Below, piece after piece: positions 1-11,283 of a stretch of 45,407 bases of DNA. The position numbers and the translations under genes are program-made. Below the pieces are notes generated by a model. The model was not told the DNA's origin. It did no database searches and worked only from the letters and a program-made list of their open reading frames with translations. The stretch is taken from assembly GCA_033557835.1 (NCBI GenBank), contig JAWQRO010000265.1:1-45407 (forward strand), in the 5' to 3' direction. Origin of the DNA: Helochares maculicollis. Taxonomy: Eukaryota; Arthropoda; Insecta; Coleoptera; Hydrophilidae. Position 1 is the first letter of the stretch, and every line of letters starts with the position of its first letter.

Positions 1-570
1 GTTCCTTTTGAGTAAGAGCCAAAATTAGGCATCGTGATGGGAAAAAGATGAAATTTCGAAACCCAGTTTGAAACCGAATATTTACTTAAAGAATTTAATA
101 GTGTCGGTTTGGTATTCCATCCAAGAGCTAGCATTATCCACTACAGCTTTATAAGACCTATTTATTAGATTACAATGGGTGTCAACAGCGACGAACTGGA
201 TAAAATGATGAAGGAGCTTAAGATTTAACTATCAAATTTGGCCAATAGAGGTAAACCAGTTCTCTTGTAAGCCAAGTCTCGACCACATTTCGCACAAACA
301 ACGATACTTAAATTGCAAGAGCTAGATTTGGAAAGTCGCTGTTACTCACCGTACTCCTCAGATTGGGCCACTACTTCTTCCAAACACTTGATATCTTTTA
401 GCTAAGATAATCTTTCCAAGCGCAAGAATCTATTAAAAGCTTCTTTCGCGAATCTTTTGTCTTCTAGACTTTTTTTATTACCGGTATTAGTATGTTAAGT
501 TGCTTTAAGATGGCAAAGCGGTGACCATGGTATTACTCCAAATTTGTTATTCAAAACTGGACACTTCATA
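1..570 (+). mobile_element. mariner transposase fragment, cut by window edge
   Basis: Reading + strand frames with several stops gives a decayed mariner transposase C-terminal half. A segment near 180-235 resembles the region before the second catalytic Asp. At about 283-330 a stretch reads RPHFAQTTILKLQELDLES, matching the usual mariner block after the HDNA motif. This is followed by a damaged version of the PYSPDLxPxD motif (read as YSPYSSDWATTSS) and, near 505-530, a short RWQ-like C-terminal relic. The catalytic Asp residues are not intact. No 3' inverted repeat was found near 560-620, and the 5' part lies outside the window. This is known family structure recognised by eye; subfamily not assigned. 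Confidence 0.6.
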
Positions 571-1883
571 TCTAATTTATATTAATTGTAAATAATAAAT
601 TTGTCATATGTAATTGTCCCCTTCAACAACTGAATGATCATTGTCTTTTAAATACTTGAATATCTTCTAAATTTTGACCTCCTTAAACTGTATCATATCG
701 ATTGTTGCAACGATGCCATTCGTTAGCTCTAATAATTGCACTGGGATTCACTAATTTTCCTCTAAAGGATGATAGCGATTTCAGTCAGTAATTTTGAAAA
801 CAAAGGATCAGATGCAGCATTTGGTTTAAACCATAAAACTGGAACTTTGAAGAAAAATATTTGATGTGATTCCCCATCAATTTTATTGAACCCTCAGTTC
901 GTACCCCTATGTAAAGCTGTTCCATAGAGCTGACTATATTGTCACAGTTCTTGCTGTATTGCAGCAATTCTTGCCATGTGACTTATTTATGAAATTTACA
1001 AAAGTCCTAAAAATCAACATCAATGAAAATATATTAGCTCTCTCTGCTAGTAGTGAGAATTGTATAAAGAAGCGTCGTGGGGAGTCTCAATACTCTCAAT
1101 ACTCAATACGATTTTCAACAACTTGACTATCAACATGAAGAACGCTTAATAGTTCTCAAATCTGCAAGAGGAAACAGCCGAAATTAATAAAATTTGATTT
1201 TACTAACAATAATAGATATTTTAGGACATGTACAATCTACCAGGTTTACATAAGTTAAAGACCGATGGTCTGAATTAATGTGATATCCGAGACAAAGTTG
1301 ATATTCTCATTTGCAGTATCAATGGCATTTTAGATTTAGATAATGAAATGAGTCTTCGTTACTTTATGAGTCAGATTTTCAAAAACTGGCTTAACCATCT
1401 CTCTCCTGCAGTAGAATACGAAAAGTAACATTTTCTGAAAGTGGCCAAATGTGGCTCTTTTAATTTAGAAAAGAGAATTATAATTTTAAAGTATGAATCA
1501 TTTTTGATTTTCTATATATAAATGTCGTAACCTGAACCTTTAACTCCGACTTTAGACCGTAAGGAAAAGAATTTTGAAACACTTTTCTTATTGCTTCTCC
1601 GCGCTATAAAACATTTTCGAAATTTCACCTTCCAGTTTAGAGCCATTCAGCTGAGCGTTGAAAAAAGTTAGTAAGTCCTCTTCTTTAACACATTTTGAAA
1701 ATTTCCAGTAATCGTTTCAAATTTTTGTTCATCTCATTGCTTGCCAACTACACCTAAAAGTGGTATGTCCTTTGAGTATACCTGCACAAACTCAGCTGCA
1801 ATTCATAATTTGCTAGGATTAACACTTTCTATTCACTGTTGTTATGTTGAAAATCTTGTACAAAAAAAAAGAAAATTTGTTTA
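571..1883. other. non-coding stretch, nothing recognised
   Basis: AT-rich sequence with only short open frames. A 60-codon minus-strand frame at 785-967 and nearby stop-rich minus-strand frames to about 1900 show no motif I recognise. They could be relics of an unidentified element. By inference this lies within the ladybird intron. Confidence 0.4.
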
Positions 1884-2020
1884 AGCTTGCGCGCCCACCA
1901 TTAATTAGCCGAATGGAAGCTGTGTATATCTACAAGATTGTTAAGTAAATAGGCCCCAAATTTTTTAATTTGTTGGCGCCGATTTAATTGGTGGAGGTTT
2001 TGTTTCAAGCTTGGTGCGCG
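1884..2020. promoter_or_regulatory. possible homeodomain-site cluster in ladybird intron
   Basis: Two TAAT-core homeodomain-type sites lie in opposed orientation: CCACCATTAATTAG at 1895-1908 and TTAATTGGTGG at 1984-1994. They are flanked by similar AAGCTTG...GCGCG blocks at about 1884-1895 and 2007-2020, so the arrangement is roughly symmetrical. No coding potential is evident. Function as an enhancer is inference from motif layout and from its position upstream of the homeobox exon. Conservation has not been tested. Confidence 0.25.
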
Positions 2021-2491
2021 TTAAATAGCTAAGTGAAATTCCTTTATGTCTAAGGTGGCGTTAACTCTGACGGGCCAAATTAGTCTAGTGGAATCAACTT
2101 TCAATAGTAAATTATGGAGTCCAATATAAATTCTATGAGCACCTGAGTAGAGAAACTGGCTAATGGAACGCCGCGTCGCGCAGTCCAACCGATGCCAGGA
2201 AATAAATTCCCTAGATTCGCAAACAGGCTCGTAAACGCTGTAATAATAAAACAAGTGGAGTGTGAAAGTGGATTTTTTGTTGTGCGCGAAACAAAATGGC
2301 TTCTTGACAAAAGAGGGACTTTCATGGGTAATTGGATATTTAGTTATATCGATACAAATGACAAAGGAAGGGAAAAAGTTGGAATTAAAGCTACCGTGTT
2401 TTTCCCGATTGTTTTGTTTCCGCAGCGCCACAATTTTAATGTAAAAATATTAATTCGATTAAGCGACTGACTTGGCAGACTAATTGACCGC

Positions 2492-2573
2492 TCTGTCTGA
2501 CGATCTGTCGATCTGTTGGTCTGTCGGTTTGTCCGTCTGTCGATCCGCTGGTGAGTCGATTTGTCTGCCCATT
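2492..2573. repeat. degenerate CTGTCGAT-type minisatellite
   Basis: About 80 bases made of loosely repeated 7-9-base units of the type CTGTCGAT, TCTGTTGG, TCTGTCGG, TTTGTCCG and TCTGTCGA. The unit length drifts and no two neighbours are identical, so it is an old or degenerate tandem repeat. Confidence 0.65.
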
Positions 2574-2648
2574 CGTTAGGCCACCAATAAACTTGGGCAT
2601 TTCAAATCGAGTCGAAGTGTAAAATTATGCGTATGTACAAACACCTTT

Positions 2649-2683
2649 CAATTAACACGGCAAGTACCACTTCCTGTTAATTG
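2649..2683. other. imperfect palindrome CAATTAAC...GTTAATTG
   Basis: Eight-base arms CAATTAAC (2649-2656) and GTTAATTG (2676-2683) flank a 19-base centre with CAAGTACCACTTC. The arms are homeodomain-like; CAAGTA/CACTTC only loosely resemble NK-2 type sites. A regulatory role is inference. Confidence 0.3.
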
Positions 2684-3848
2684 GTTATTAAAAGTCTAAT
2701 GTATGCCACCCATTGAGCGTACATTATAAAAAAACTCCAACTTATTTGTCAATACTTTGGGCATATGGCCGCGACCGGCCTGCCGGGAAGGAAAGGATGT
2801 AAACGAAAATTGTATAAAATTCAATATAAAATAGTGTTGGATTACGGTTTAAAACATTAAGTTATATTGGCGATGCTGTAGGTGAGACCAGCGTGTGTTT
2901 CCAGTCGGCCAGCTAGGTTTTTGATCGGTTCTGATGAGCACCCAGATGGAGTATGGAGAGGGTCCGGTGTCGGCATTGAAGCACAAAGGCTTCGGTTAGT
3001 CACACCTGCCACGTTAAGCTCAACTAGAGGCCGAATATCATCCAAACACAATGATTTGGCGATATCATTAATAACGCGATCGCCTGCCTGCTTGGTTCTG
3101 CTCTGTTCCCTGACTGACTCGACTCTCTCTGGATAAAATTATAGGATTAATTCGTAATAGGCAGGACCCGGCTTTCGTTTTTATGTGTGCATTATGTTAA
3201 ACATTCTGATTTTATCGTGGGGCCCACCACGAAATTTTATTTGATAAATCGATTGGACGAGAGATTTATTAAAATCTAGATTTGCATTTAAAACATTGGG
3301 CATTTTGATACAAAATGCACGGCTTGGGCAGTAACGTGTAAACATGCAAATATCAAGTACAAGAGATTAACATTATTATATGAGACAAACTTGTCAGTAA
3401 ATTAGTCAGTTAAATTTAGTATTCTTGTCCATTGAATGAATTTCAGAAATCAATTATCCTCAATCGATTTATCTTTATTAAATAGACATAGAATTAATTT
3501 GCAACGCTTAGTTTTGCTAGGCTCTAAATTTTTAATACCTTTTGTGTGTTCATTTATACGTTACTAATTACGATTAAAATTATTTAATATACTATGTGCT
3601 CTAATTTAAAAATATTTGTAATATAATCTAATAAGAGTAATGTATAATTAAAATTGTACTACAACACTTTCGAATGAATTTTAAAATGGCTTTTTTGGTC
3701 CCGTCTGACACTTTCCTTTTAATATATCACACTCATGTTGGATAAATACTAACCACTAAACATATTATTTTATATTTGGAAAGCATAATAGAGTAAATCT
3801 CTAAGCTTTGCTCATTTAACAAGCCGATCAAGGCTCTATTGGTAAGTA
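2684..3848. other. non-coding stretch with a GC-richer island (2760-3180)
   Basis: A GC-richer patch at about 2760-3180 opens overlapping frames on both strands (2882-3136 + and 2857-3051 -). Neither matches a family I know, and both look like chance frames in GC-rich sequence. The remainder to 3848 is AT-rich with nothing recognisable. Confidence 0.4.
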
Positions 3849-5093
3849 ATAGGTTGTACAAGTTTTGCGATTCGATGCGAAAAACACATTTTATGGTTTG
3901 AAATACACTTATTATATTATTCAGTATAGTCTCCCTGAATATCAATACACTTTTTCCAATGAGATTCAAATGTATGAATTCCATCTCTGGAGTGAGAATC
4001 TGGAGGGACTGAAAAATACGCTTCCAAATCTGTTACGACCTCATCATTTGATGAAAAACGCTTTCCGTGCATGATTGTTTTTATGTTTGGAAACAGATGA
4101 AAGTCGCTAAGGGGCAAATCTGGTAGATACGGTGGACTCGAGCTTTAATTCATGCAGTTTAGCCATTGCCAAAATGCTCTTGGGACACAATGCATTAAAA
4201 AAGGCCTTTTTCTTCTGCAAACCGGGTCTTTTTTCGCGAATTTTTTCCTTCAGTGGGTCTAAAAGATTCCAGTAATATTAGGAATTTATTGTTTTACCAG
4301 TTGGTAAATAATCCACAAACAAAATACTTTTCGTATGCCAAAAAGCTGAAATATTTTTTTGACCGATTTCTGGATATGAACTCGCTTCGGTGCCCATGAA
4401 CCACGTTCACACCACTCTTTCGCATCTTGTTTTGAATAAGGATCATGGTGATAGACCCAAGTATCATCCATAGTGATGAATAAACGCACAAAATCTACTT
4501 TATCCTTTCGAAAACGCTCTAAATGTTGCTGAGACAGTCGCATTCAAATGTGTATTTGTTTCATTGTTAGCGAATGCGGCACCCATTGTACTCGCGGCTT
4601 TCTGAAATCCCTACTTCAGCCAAAATATTGCTTACACTGCCCAATGAGCTCCCTTGGGCTTCTAGTAAATCTCATTCAGTCACTCGACGATTTTCCAATA
4701 CGATATCCTGTATTTTTTCTGCGATTTCTAGTGTTGCTGTTTTTTGATGGCTTTCAAAGCTTGTATAACCTCGTTTAAATTCAGCAACGTATCTTTCTAC
4801 CGTATTAATTGAAGGCAGAGTCCTTACACACTTTCAACATTGGTTCATATTTCTTTTTGCTTTTAAACCTTCCACAAGTGAAAATTCAATCACTGCTCGA
4901 AACTTGGTTCTTCCATTGTAAAAAAATATTGTCACACGTTGATACTAAATAGCTTTAAAGCAAAGAATGAATGGACAAATTAAAATGAAACTTCACATAC
5001 CTTCATATAAAGAATGTACCAACATAATACAAAACATTTCGGGTAGTAGCAATACCCTCTCTTATCGACTCGAAAAAGTTATGAACAACCTAG
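3849..5093 (-). mobile_element. mariner element, complete length, family A copy 1
   Basis: A 1245-base element flanked by TA (3847-3848 and 5094-5095), with terminal inverted repeats. The left end reads ATAGGTTGTACAAGTTTTG from 3849; the right end, read inward on the minus strand from 5093, is CTAGGTTGTTCATAACTTT. Length, TA target and ends are those of Tc1/mariner transposons, which move by cut and paste. A second copy of the same family with almost the same length lies at 36464-37707. The transposase inside is broken, so this copy could move only if supplied in trans, and its divergence suggests it is old. Boundaries were set by eye from the inverted repeats. Confidence 0.85.
3917..4945 (-). 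pseudogene. mariner transposase pseudogene (family A copy 1)
   Basis: Minus-strand frames give a mariner transposase broken by many stops and frameshifts. It starts near 4914 with an ATG (MEEPSFEQ, then a stop). Recognisable pieces in order: an HTH-region relic; GAAFANN and FRAFSKG at about 4500-4600; the WxMGTEA and LLDPLKEKIREKRPGL blocks; AMAKLHELK (about 4135-4165); then PLSDFHLFPNIKTIMHGKRF ending near WKKCIDIQGDYTE at 3917. The HQDNAPAH block carrying the second catalytic Asp is reduced to a NALCPK-like remnant, so catalysis is lost even without the stops. The third Asp, in PLSDFHLF, survives. Mariner enzymes normally have about 345 residues with a D,D34D triad. Not functional. Confidence 0.8.
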
Positions 5094-6610
5094 TATATAA
5101 GAAAAAACTAGTAGGTTTGACTCCTGTTCATTTCGTTGTGCGGGTTTTGGTTTGGTCGAGATTGAATCCATTTAAGAGTCAAGATCCTAGCAGCCAGAAA
5201 AATTACCTTTAGATTCATTTTTCTCTGCAAAAATAGGTAAATAGCTTTTTTATAGTAAAAACATTCTTTCATGCACTTACAAGGCGTCTTAACTAAAATT
5301 AGAATATTACGAGTATACATAAAATTTGATTAAAATATAAGTTATTCACAATTTAACATAAAAGGAAAACAAATAGTTACAATTCCAGTTAAAGGGTGAA
5401 AAATTCAAAGATTGATTTTTGCACATTTATCGAGCTTAAGTAATAATTGCGTTAAAACATGATCAGAAAACACGACAAACAATATTTGTACTTATTGTAT
5501 GATACGTTTGTATGGTATATTTAAGTCCATTTCAATCAGTTTTTCAGAAATATAAGAGCATGTATAAGAGATGTTTAGTACTAAACTGATATTTCTCTTT
5601 ATATGTAATATATGAGCCAGATAAAACTAAAACAAAATTTATTTTCATTTAATATTACACTTGTTTAAATTTTTCTAAAACTTTTGTATAAATAAGCAAT
5701 ATTTCGTAACATTCACCCCCAATTAAGAGCGTATAGTTAAGCCCCTAACATCTAGAAGCAGTGCGCGTTCCCTACTTGACTCGGAATTTGTATGTATCAG
5801 TTTCTGATTTTTTTACATTCGGCCACAATATGCTGCATCCAGCATCTGATAGAAACATTTAAAATTCAATGGCATGAGCATGAGCATGATAAATCTTATT
5901 TAAAAAAGTTTTGAAAACAACTTAAAAATGCATAGAAAACGTCTTTATATAGTACAATAGTATTCACACTTTAAAGCGTTGTACTCAATAATGCGAATTA
6001 AAATTAATGAATAATTATGTTAACATGGAAAAATAAATATTATCATGTATAATTATCAAATAACATCCCTTAAATTAAAAAATTTGAGGCCCTAACTAGC
6101 AAGCCTTGTTTTATTTTTGGCCATATATCGCCAAAAAAAGTTCCCGTGTTGCCTTTCTAAGCATTTATTGTTTCGCCGTTTTTATGCAATGATATTCCTA
6201 TTTTTTTATCTATAAGTGCCCTTTTGTTCTATGTTTGGAAATTTCCGCAACCTCTCACATTCTCTTGTGTGGAATATTTTAATGTATCATGTACATCAAC
6301 TAAACAAAAGCAATGCTCACAAATATTATTCTTCAAAGTTTTGATTAAAAAAAACTAGCAAATATTTTTATATCAACCAAATATTATGTTATAAAATAAG
6401 AACTTTACTATGTAGCTGCATAGCTATGTTCAGAGTAAAAAGTTTAAAGAAATTAACCAAGACTTTGGCAGTATAATTTATATAAAAACATTGAATGGAC
6501 AATAGAGATGTTGTTTGTTGCATTTTTATTTTTCAATGAGAACTAGTTGCTTATGCCCTATCAACAAATTTATGCTAGCACATTTTTAAAACTCCCTTCT
6601 CTTTAATTTC
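5094..6610 (+). other. probable ladybird intron, 3' part; nothing else seen
   Basis: AT-rich sequence with no recognisable coding or transposon content, ending in the splice acceptor of the homeobox exon. The small open frames at 4967-5320 on both strands do not resemble known proteins. Confidence 0.5.
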
Positions 6611-6612
6611 AG
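6596..6612 (+). promoter_or_regulatory. 3' splice acceptor of ladybird homeobox exon
   Basis: A pyrimidine-rich tract ending TTTAATTTCAG at 6602-6612 precedes the exon. Taking AG at 6611-6612 leaves two bases (AC) to finish a split codon and puts the homeodomain in frame. The intron is therefore phase 1, with one codon base in the upstream exon. Confidence 0.85.
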
Positions 6613-6992
6613 ACGGCCAAAACAACCTGAACCTCTTCAGCAACAGGCAGCAACCAAAAAAAAAGCGAAAATCCCGGACGGCTTTCACCAATCACCAGAT
6701 TTTCGAGCTGGAGAAACGGTTCCTCTACCAAAAATACCTGAGTCCTGCGGACAGGGACGAAATCGCGTCCAACTTAGGCCTTACCAATGCTCAAGTGATA
6801 ACGTGGTTCCAAAACAGGCGAGCGAAATTAAAGAGGGACATGGAAGAGCTCAAGAAGGACGTGGAGAGCGCGAAACTCCTGACTGCCCACAAAAGCTTCT
6901 TAGAAAATGTGCAAGATCTCGGCATCCTCAAGAAGAAAGCCGTCGTGAGCGACGATGACTGTCCGAAGAACTTGGTGGTCTCGGAAAAATAG
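6613..6992 (+). CDS. lb: ladybird (Lbx) homeobox transcription factor, terminal coding exon
   Basis: Terminal exon encoding 125 residues after the split codon, stop TAG at 6990-6992. Residues 1-16 are a short linker with NLNLFSNRQQ. The homeodomain is residues 17-76 (6663-6842): RKSRTAFTNHQIFELEKRFL in the N-arm and helix 1, YLSPADRDEIA in helix 2, and recognition helix QVITWFQNRRAKLKRD with Thr47, Trp48, Phe49 and Asn51. The KYLSPADRD block and TNAQVITWFQNRRAKLKRD are diagnostic of the ladybird/LBX family. Just after the homeodomain, DVESAKLL is a conserved Lbx extension. Family members are nuclear DNA-binding factors for muscle, heart and neuronal identity and sit in the NK homeobox cluster. 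Insects may have one or two copies (lbe, lbl) and I cannot say which this is. The upstream exon with an Eh1-type repressor motif is not found in 1-6612. Intact, no damage seen. Confidence 0.95.
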
Positions 6993-7540
6993 TAAAAACC
7001 GATCTATGTACATAAGAAATACTGTAAATATATGATTGATTTTGTGATAATTTTTGTTGTGGCATTAATAATTATTGTTGTTTCAATAAAACACTTGAAA
7101 AATCCAACTAAAGATATGCGAGTCCAGTGGCGACCTCTTCATTATCCTGTATGTGCTCTGATTTTTCCTTGGGTTTAGTATCACATTTTGTACATAAATA
7201 AATAAATGCAGTTATGGAAAACAAAATACTAAATGTGAGAGTACTGATACTTGTAAAGTAAGGCGAATCTTTTGTAGTTCAACACATCGAAAAATGTACA
7301 AATTGTAAATAATAGTTTGTAAAAATAATAAACTTTAAAACAGAAGTAAATGTGTCCATATAAGAAAATGGTGTACTATATTTCATTAACGATTTGTAAT
7401 TATTTCTAGTTAATTTATTATTAACGTCGTCAAGACGGGTACTTGCAATATTTTAATTACCTACGTATATACTGTACATTGTTAGAGAGCTTTAGTAAAA
7501 TGCGATTTGTCCTTTAGCGTAAATGTGAGAAATAAATAAA
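6993..7540 (+). promoter_or_regulatory. lb: ladybird 3' UTR with polyadenylation signals
   Basis: AT-rich sequence after the stop codon. A canonical AATAAA lies at 7085-7090, and further candidates lie in 7197-7205, near 7327 and at 7531-7540. Short (about 110 nt) and long (over 500 nt) 3' UTRs are both possible. The true end cannot be fixed without transcript data. Confidence 0.6.
7007..7311 (+). promoter_or_regulatory. cluster of four Pumilio response elements in the 3' UTR
   Basis: Four exact matches to the Pumilio/PUF consensus UGUAnAUA on the sense strand: TGTACATA at 7007-7014, TGTAAATA at 7023-7030, TGTACATA at 7189-7196 and TGTAAATA at 7304-7311. The first two precede the first AATAAA and would be in every transcript; the last two would be only in longer isoforms. 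Pumilio binding usually lowers translation or stability. Binding here is inferred from motif matches. Confidence 0.5.
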
Positions 7541-9294
7541 TTATTTAAAAAATAGAAGCCTTTCGTTTGCCTTGTTTGTTCCTTTATGTCAGTCCATTTA
7601 TAAGAGATTTTGTTGTGTAAACAAATGTATGATTTAATATTTCGAATCCGGTCTTCTCCAAGCAGTAAACGTCAAGTTGTGTAAATTACATTCACCACGA
7701 GTTTCCCGTTTCGCAGCAGCCTAACCGATGTATCTCAAATAAACATAACGCACGTTACCACCTAAACCAATTCTAGCGAAATGAGAAGAAGTTCATGCCT
7801 ACAAAGGAAAATTGCAAATCTCACCATAGATTCCTAAGCCAGTTAATTATATCTTGAGAAAATACTGCCACGACTGCGTTTTTTTTTCAAAACAGGAGTT
7901 TTCTTGATATTTTTATTAGCTTAGTTTTTGGTGTCACTAAAACGAGCAATGATTAAATTAAACGAGTATGAAGTTGGAGTTGTGGACTGACACCGGCGTC
8001 AGTGATCGAGCGTATCATCAGAAGATTGTTGGGTAGATATTCCCGAAGTCAACCCTTTAAGAAATGATTGGCCGTCAGTAGGTGTTAGCGGCGATGGAAA
8101 TTAGAGAGCGGCTGGGGGCTATAATTTGTATTTGGGCTGCCCGTGCTCATTTGTCTAGTTATGTCGTTATACCGGCCCCTAATGACAGGCTAACATCTCT
8201 AATTGCAATATAGAGTACCGCCAAAGGTGAGACCACCCTTAGCTTTTGAATTCTCTTTTAAAATGCTCACTTAAAATAGACATTTTTATTTTAGATGACA
8301 ATGGTTTTATTGTTTTTTTAGACGCATTCCTCGACTTTAAAAATTATTCAATGTGGCTATGATGATGTAGCCTTATGGCCGTTTTTATTTCCCTAGTGCA
8401 GCCTTGATATGTGGGATTTTTTGTGAGGTAAATTTTATTCAGCACTTTGTAATTTTATAAATAGTAGGTATATGTTATAAAGAAACGATGCATAAAAACA
8501 GGAGCAGGGTGTTGTAAGTAAAGTGTAAATTAAAATGTAGGGCATCTAATGGTAATGTGCATTTTATTGTGAAAATTATACCGGCACATGAAAAAAAGTG
8601 TCGAGGTATGGGAGGTTTGTTTGCTTTTAAAACATGCATTTATCCAGCTGATTACTTATTAAGTGGAATTTTTCTCTACTTCTATATGTATATAATGAGC
8701 GAAGGTTCTATTTAATGCAGATTATATTACTACTGACTATTCTATTGCCGAAAGATAGTTTTAAAGAATAGATGTTGCCAAATTTAAACGGCAGGCCTGT
8801 TGAGGCATGAAACATACAGAGAGATCATATTTCAGTAAAAAAAACGAATGTTTCAATTAATTAGATAAACTCTTGCTATCTCTCATTTCCTTTTTCCAAT
8901 TAAATACATGCTTTTAAATGATGTTACATTTACCCTCCTGGTCTTCTTCCAACTATTCCATTTACTGGCCTTGTAGTGTCTACTCTCCTTATAGATTCAT
9001 CTCATAGTAGTATTCACGATCTGACCATTTCATTTATCGTGAATCAATTGAACAGTTTGTAATAACTTAATTTGACCTTTGCTCTCAGCCATCAGCTTTC
9101 TCCCCCAAACGATTTTCCTTAAAATGTTCCTTTCTCATATCTGTATCTTCACGTGCTTCTTACTTCTTCATTTTCGTAAAGAACAGTTGTTTCATAGTGT
9201 TTACCTCTCAAGTTGACTTATCATTTCTTAACAGTTCTTGAAGATCTATTGCTTCTCAAACTGTTGATGATATTATAGTGGGCGCTCTTTGTCT
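7541..9294. other. intergenic, nothing recognised
   Basis: AT-rich DNA downstream of ladybird. I saw no coding region, transposon end or structural RNA. A TTCGAATCC string near 7640 has no tRNA cloverleaf around it. Confidence 0.45.
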
Positions 9295-9369
9295 ATACGT
9301 CTTTCTTCTTCTTCTTCATCCAATGCCCTCTCCTATCGAAAATCGGCAACAAACCTGGCCTATTCTTTT

Positions 9370-11034
9370 CTATCCTGAGATTTTCTTCATAGAACGCCCG
9401 AGCTCAGGTCCGTCCAGCCCTGAATGTTTTTAAGCCAGGAGCACTATCTGTGCCCTGGTCCCCGCCTACCTTCAATTTTGCCCTCCATCACAAGTTGCAG
9501 AAATTCATATATTTCGTGTCTTATTACGTGGCCGAGATATGCGGCTTTTCGCTTTTTTATTATTTGGATGAGTTCACGTTCTCTGTCCATTAGGTGTAAA
9601 ACTTCCACGTTGCTGGTGTGGGAAGTCCACGATATTTTTAACATTTTTCGAAAAATCCACATTTCAAACGCCTCAAGTCTATTCAAGCTACTGACCTTGA
9701 GTGTCCACGCTTCAACCCCGTACAACAGTATGGAATATATGAAACACTTGACAAAGTTGTATCTTATTTGGGTATCTAGTGATCTATCCCTCAGCAGGTT
9801 TCGCATTTTCAGGAAGCTCGCCCTGGCCATTTCAATTAGAACTCTGATTTCCAAATCGGGATCCAGATCCTGCCTAATCCATCTGTCCAAGGATTTGAAT
9901 TTGGGGACCTTTGTTATCAGCGTGCCATTTACATATATGTATGTCAGTTGGCCTGGGTTCCGGTTTACCACCAGAATCTTTGACTTTGAGATGTTGATTT
10001 TAACTCCCATTTGGTCTCCCTCTGCTGATAGCCTTTGCAATCCCTCAGCACTGTCTGCCTTCACAACTGTGTCGTCGACATATCTTAAGTTGTTCACAAG
10101 TATTCCATTCACTTTAATTCTATCCTTTGCACCTTCCAGTGTATTCTGAAATACTACTTACGAATACAAATTGAAGATCATCGGACTCAGTACGCAGCCT
10201 TGTCTAACTCCACGCTTAATAAGTACTGCTTCCGTTTGGGAGTCCTAAAGTTTCACAATCTCTACCAGGTGTTCATAGAGGTACTGGATGATTTTTAGAT
10301 CTTGGGAGTCTAATCCTTTCCTTTCTAGGACACTTAGCAGCCAATGGGGTTTATGCAGTCAAATGAAACACAGATACACTTCCTGTCTCTGATCTCAGCA
10401 CTTCTGTAGTAGGATCGACAGGGCAAACAATGCCTCTTTAGTTCCCAGGTCCTCTGGAAACCCCATCTGCAGTTTGCTCAGATACAGATCGCACTTTTTG
10501 CGTATACGCTTTTGGATTATCTTCAAAATAACTTCAGCATCTGGCTAATTAGACTAATCAGTCGAAACTCTTCGCAGCGGTTTGCTCCCGGTTTTCTGGG
10601 GAGTGGAATAAATGTAGATTTTAGCCAATATTTTTTTGTCTATAAGTTTCAGGAATTCTGGGATAATGTTGTCAGGCCCAGCCTGTTTGTTATTGGTAAC
10701 AAAAAGGGAGGTATTTGTCGTCGATAAGTTCAGATTTTGACAACACGTCTTCCAGTTCTTGTGCATCTAAGATATTCTTGTTGTTTTGATTGATTACTCT
10801 TGTATGTATTGGAGGATTGCGATTACCTGTGATTTCCTTGACTCTTTTGTGTATATTAAATAGGTCGTGTTTTTCGTACATATCCTTTATTTCCCTGCTT
10901 CTCTCTGCCAGCCATGTTTCTTTGGCATTTCTAATATTATTTCTAATGAGTGCTTGAGCTTCTCTGAATTTTGCCATTTGCCAGTCTTTGATCTTTCGCC
11001 GCTGCTCCATGAAATCGAAAATTTCCTCGGTCAT
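9370..11034 (-). pseudogene. LINE linker and reverse transcriptase, broken
   Basis: The piece 11034-10690 encodes a charged linker (TEEIFDFMEQRRK ... NIHKRVKEITGNRNPP). Downstream, stop-rich frames carry KIIQKRIRKKC, MGFPEDLGTKEA and the RT block VRQGCVLSPMIFNLYS near 10165-10235, followed by a stop. The long piece 10112-9444 holds the catalytic YVDD motif (codons at 10071-10082), then the thumb and C-terminal region with LYGVEAWTLK, LEAFEMWIFRKMLKISW, AYLGHVIRHEIYEFLQ and GKIEGRRGPG. After a frameshift the frame continues with LRIEKNRPGLLP close to the 3' end. This C-terminal block is characteristic of RTE/BovB-type elements. The palm is split by stops, so no working enzyme is expected. Confidence 0.85.
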
Positions 11035-11283
11035 CCATCTCTTGTAAGGTTTCTTGATGTTTCACGTTGTTATATATTCTTGTGTGTCCAATATGGCTTC
11101 TTTTAGCTATTTCCTGCTGTGTTCTTCAATTGTTTGATTAGATTTTGCATTTTGTAGGCTTTGTCGGCATTATTCAGTCGCTCCAGAGATGGCTTGGCTT
11201 TTTGCCTCGTTCCTTAGAACTGCCGTATTGGATTTTCTCAAAAACACTTTTCTAAGTCTTCCTAATCGGATTTGGATATGGAC

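Noticed and set aside
2192..2470. 92-codon open frame on +
   Set aside because: Overlaps an equally long minus-strand frame, shows no family motif, and has no splice or expression signal; likely chance.
2882..3136. 84-codon open frame on + in GC-richer DNA
   Set aside because: Arg/Ser-rich translation typical of chance frames in GC-rich sequence; antisense frame is also open.
7640..7660. TTCGAATCC resembling a tRNA B box
   Set aside because: No acceptor stem, anticodon arm or A box at the expected spacing.
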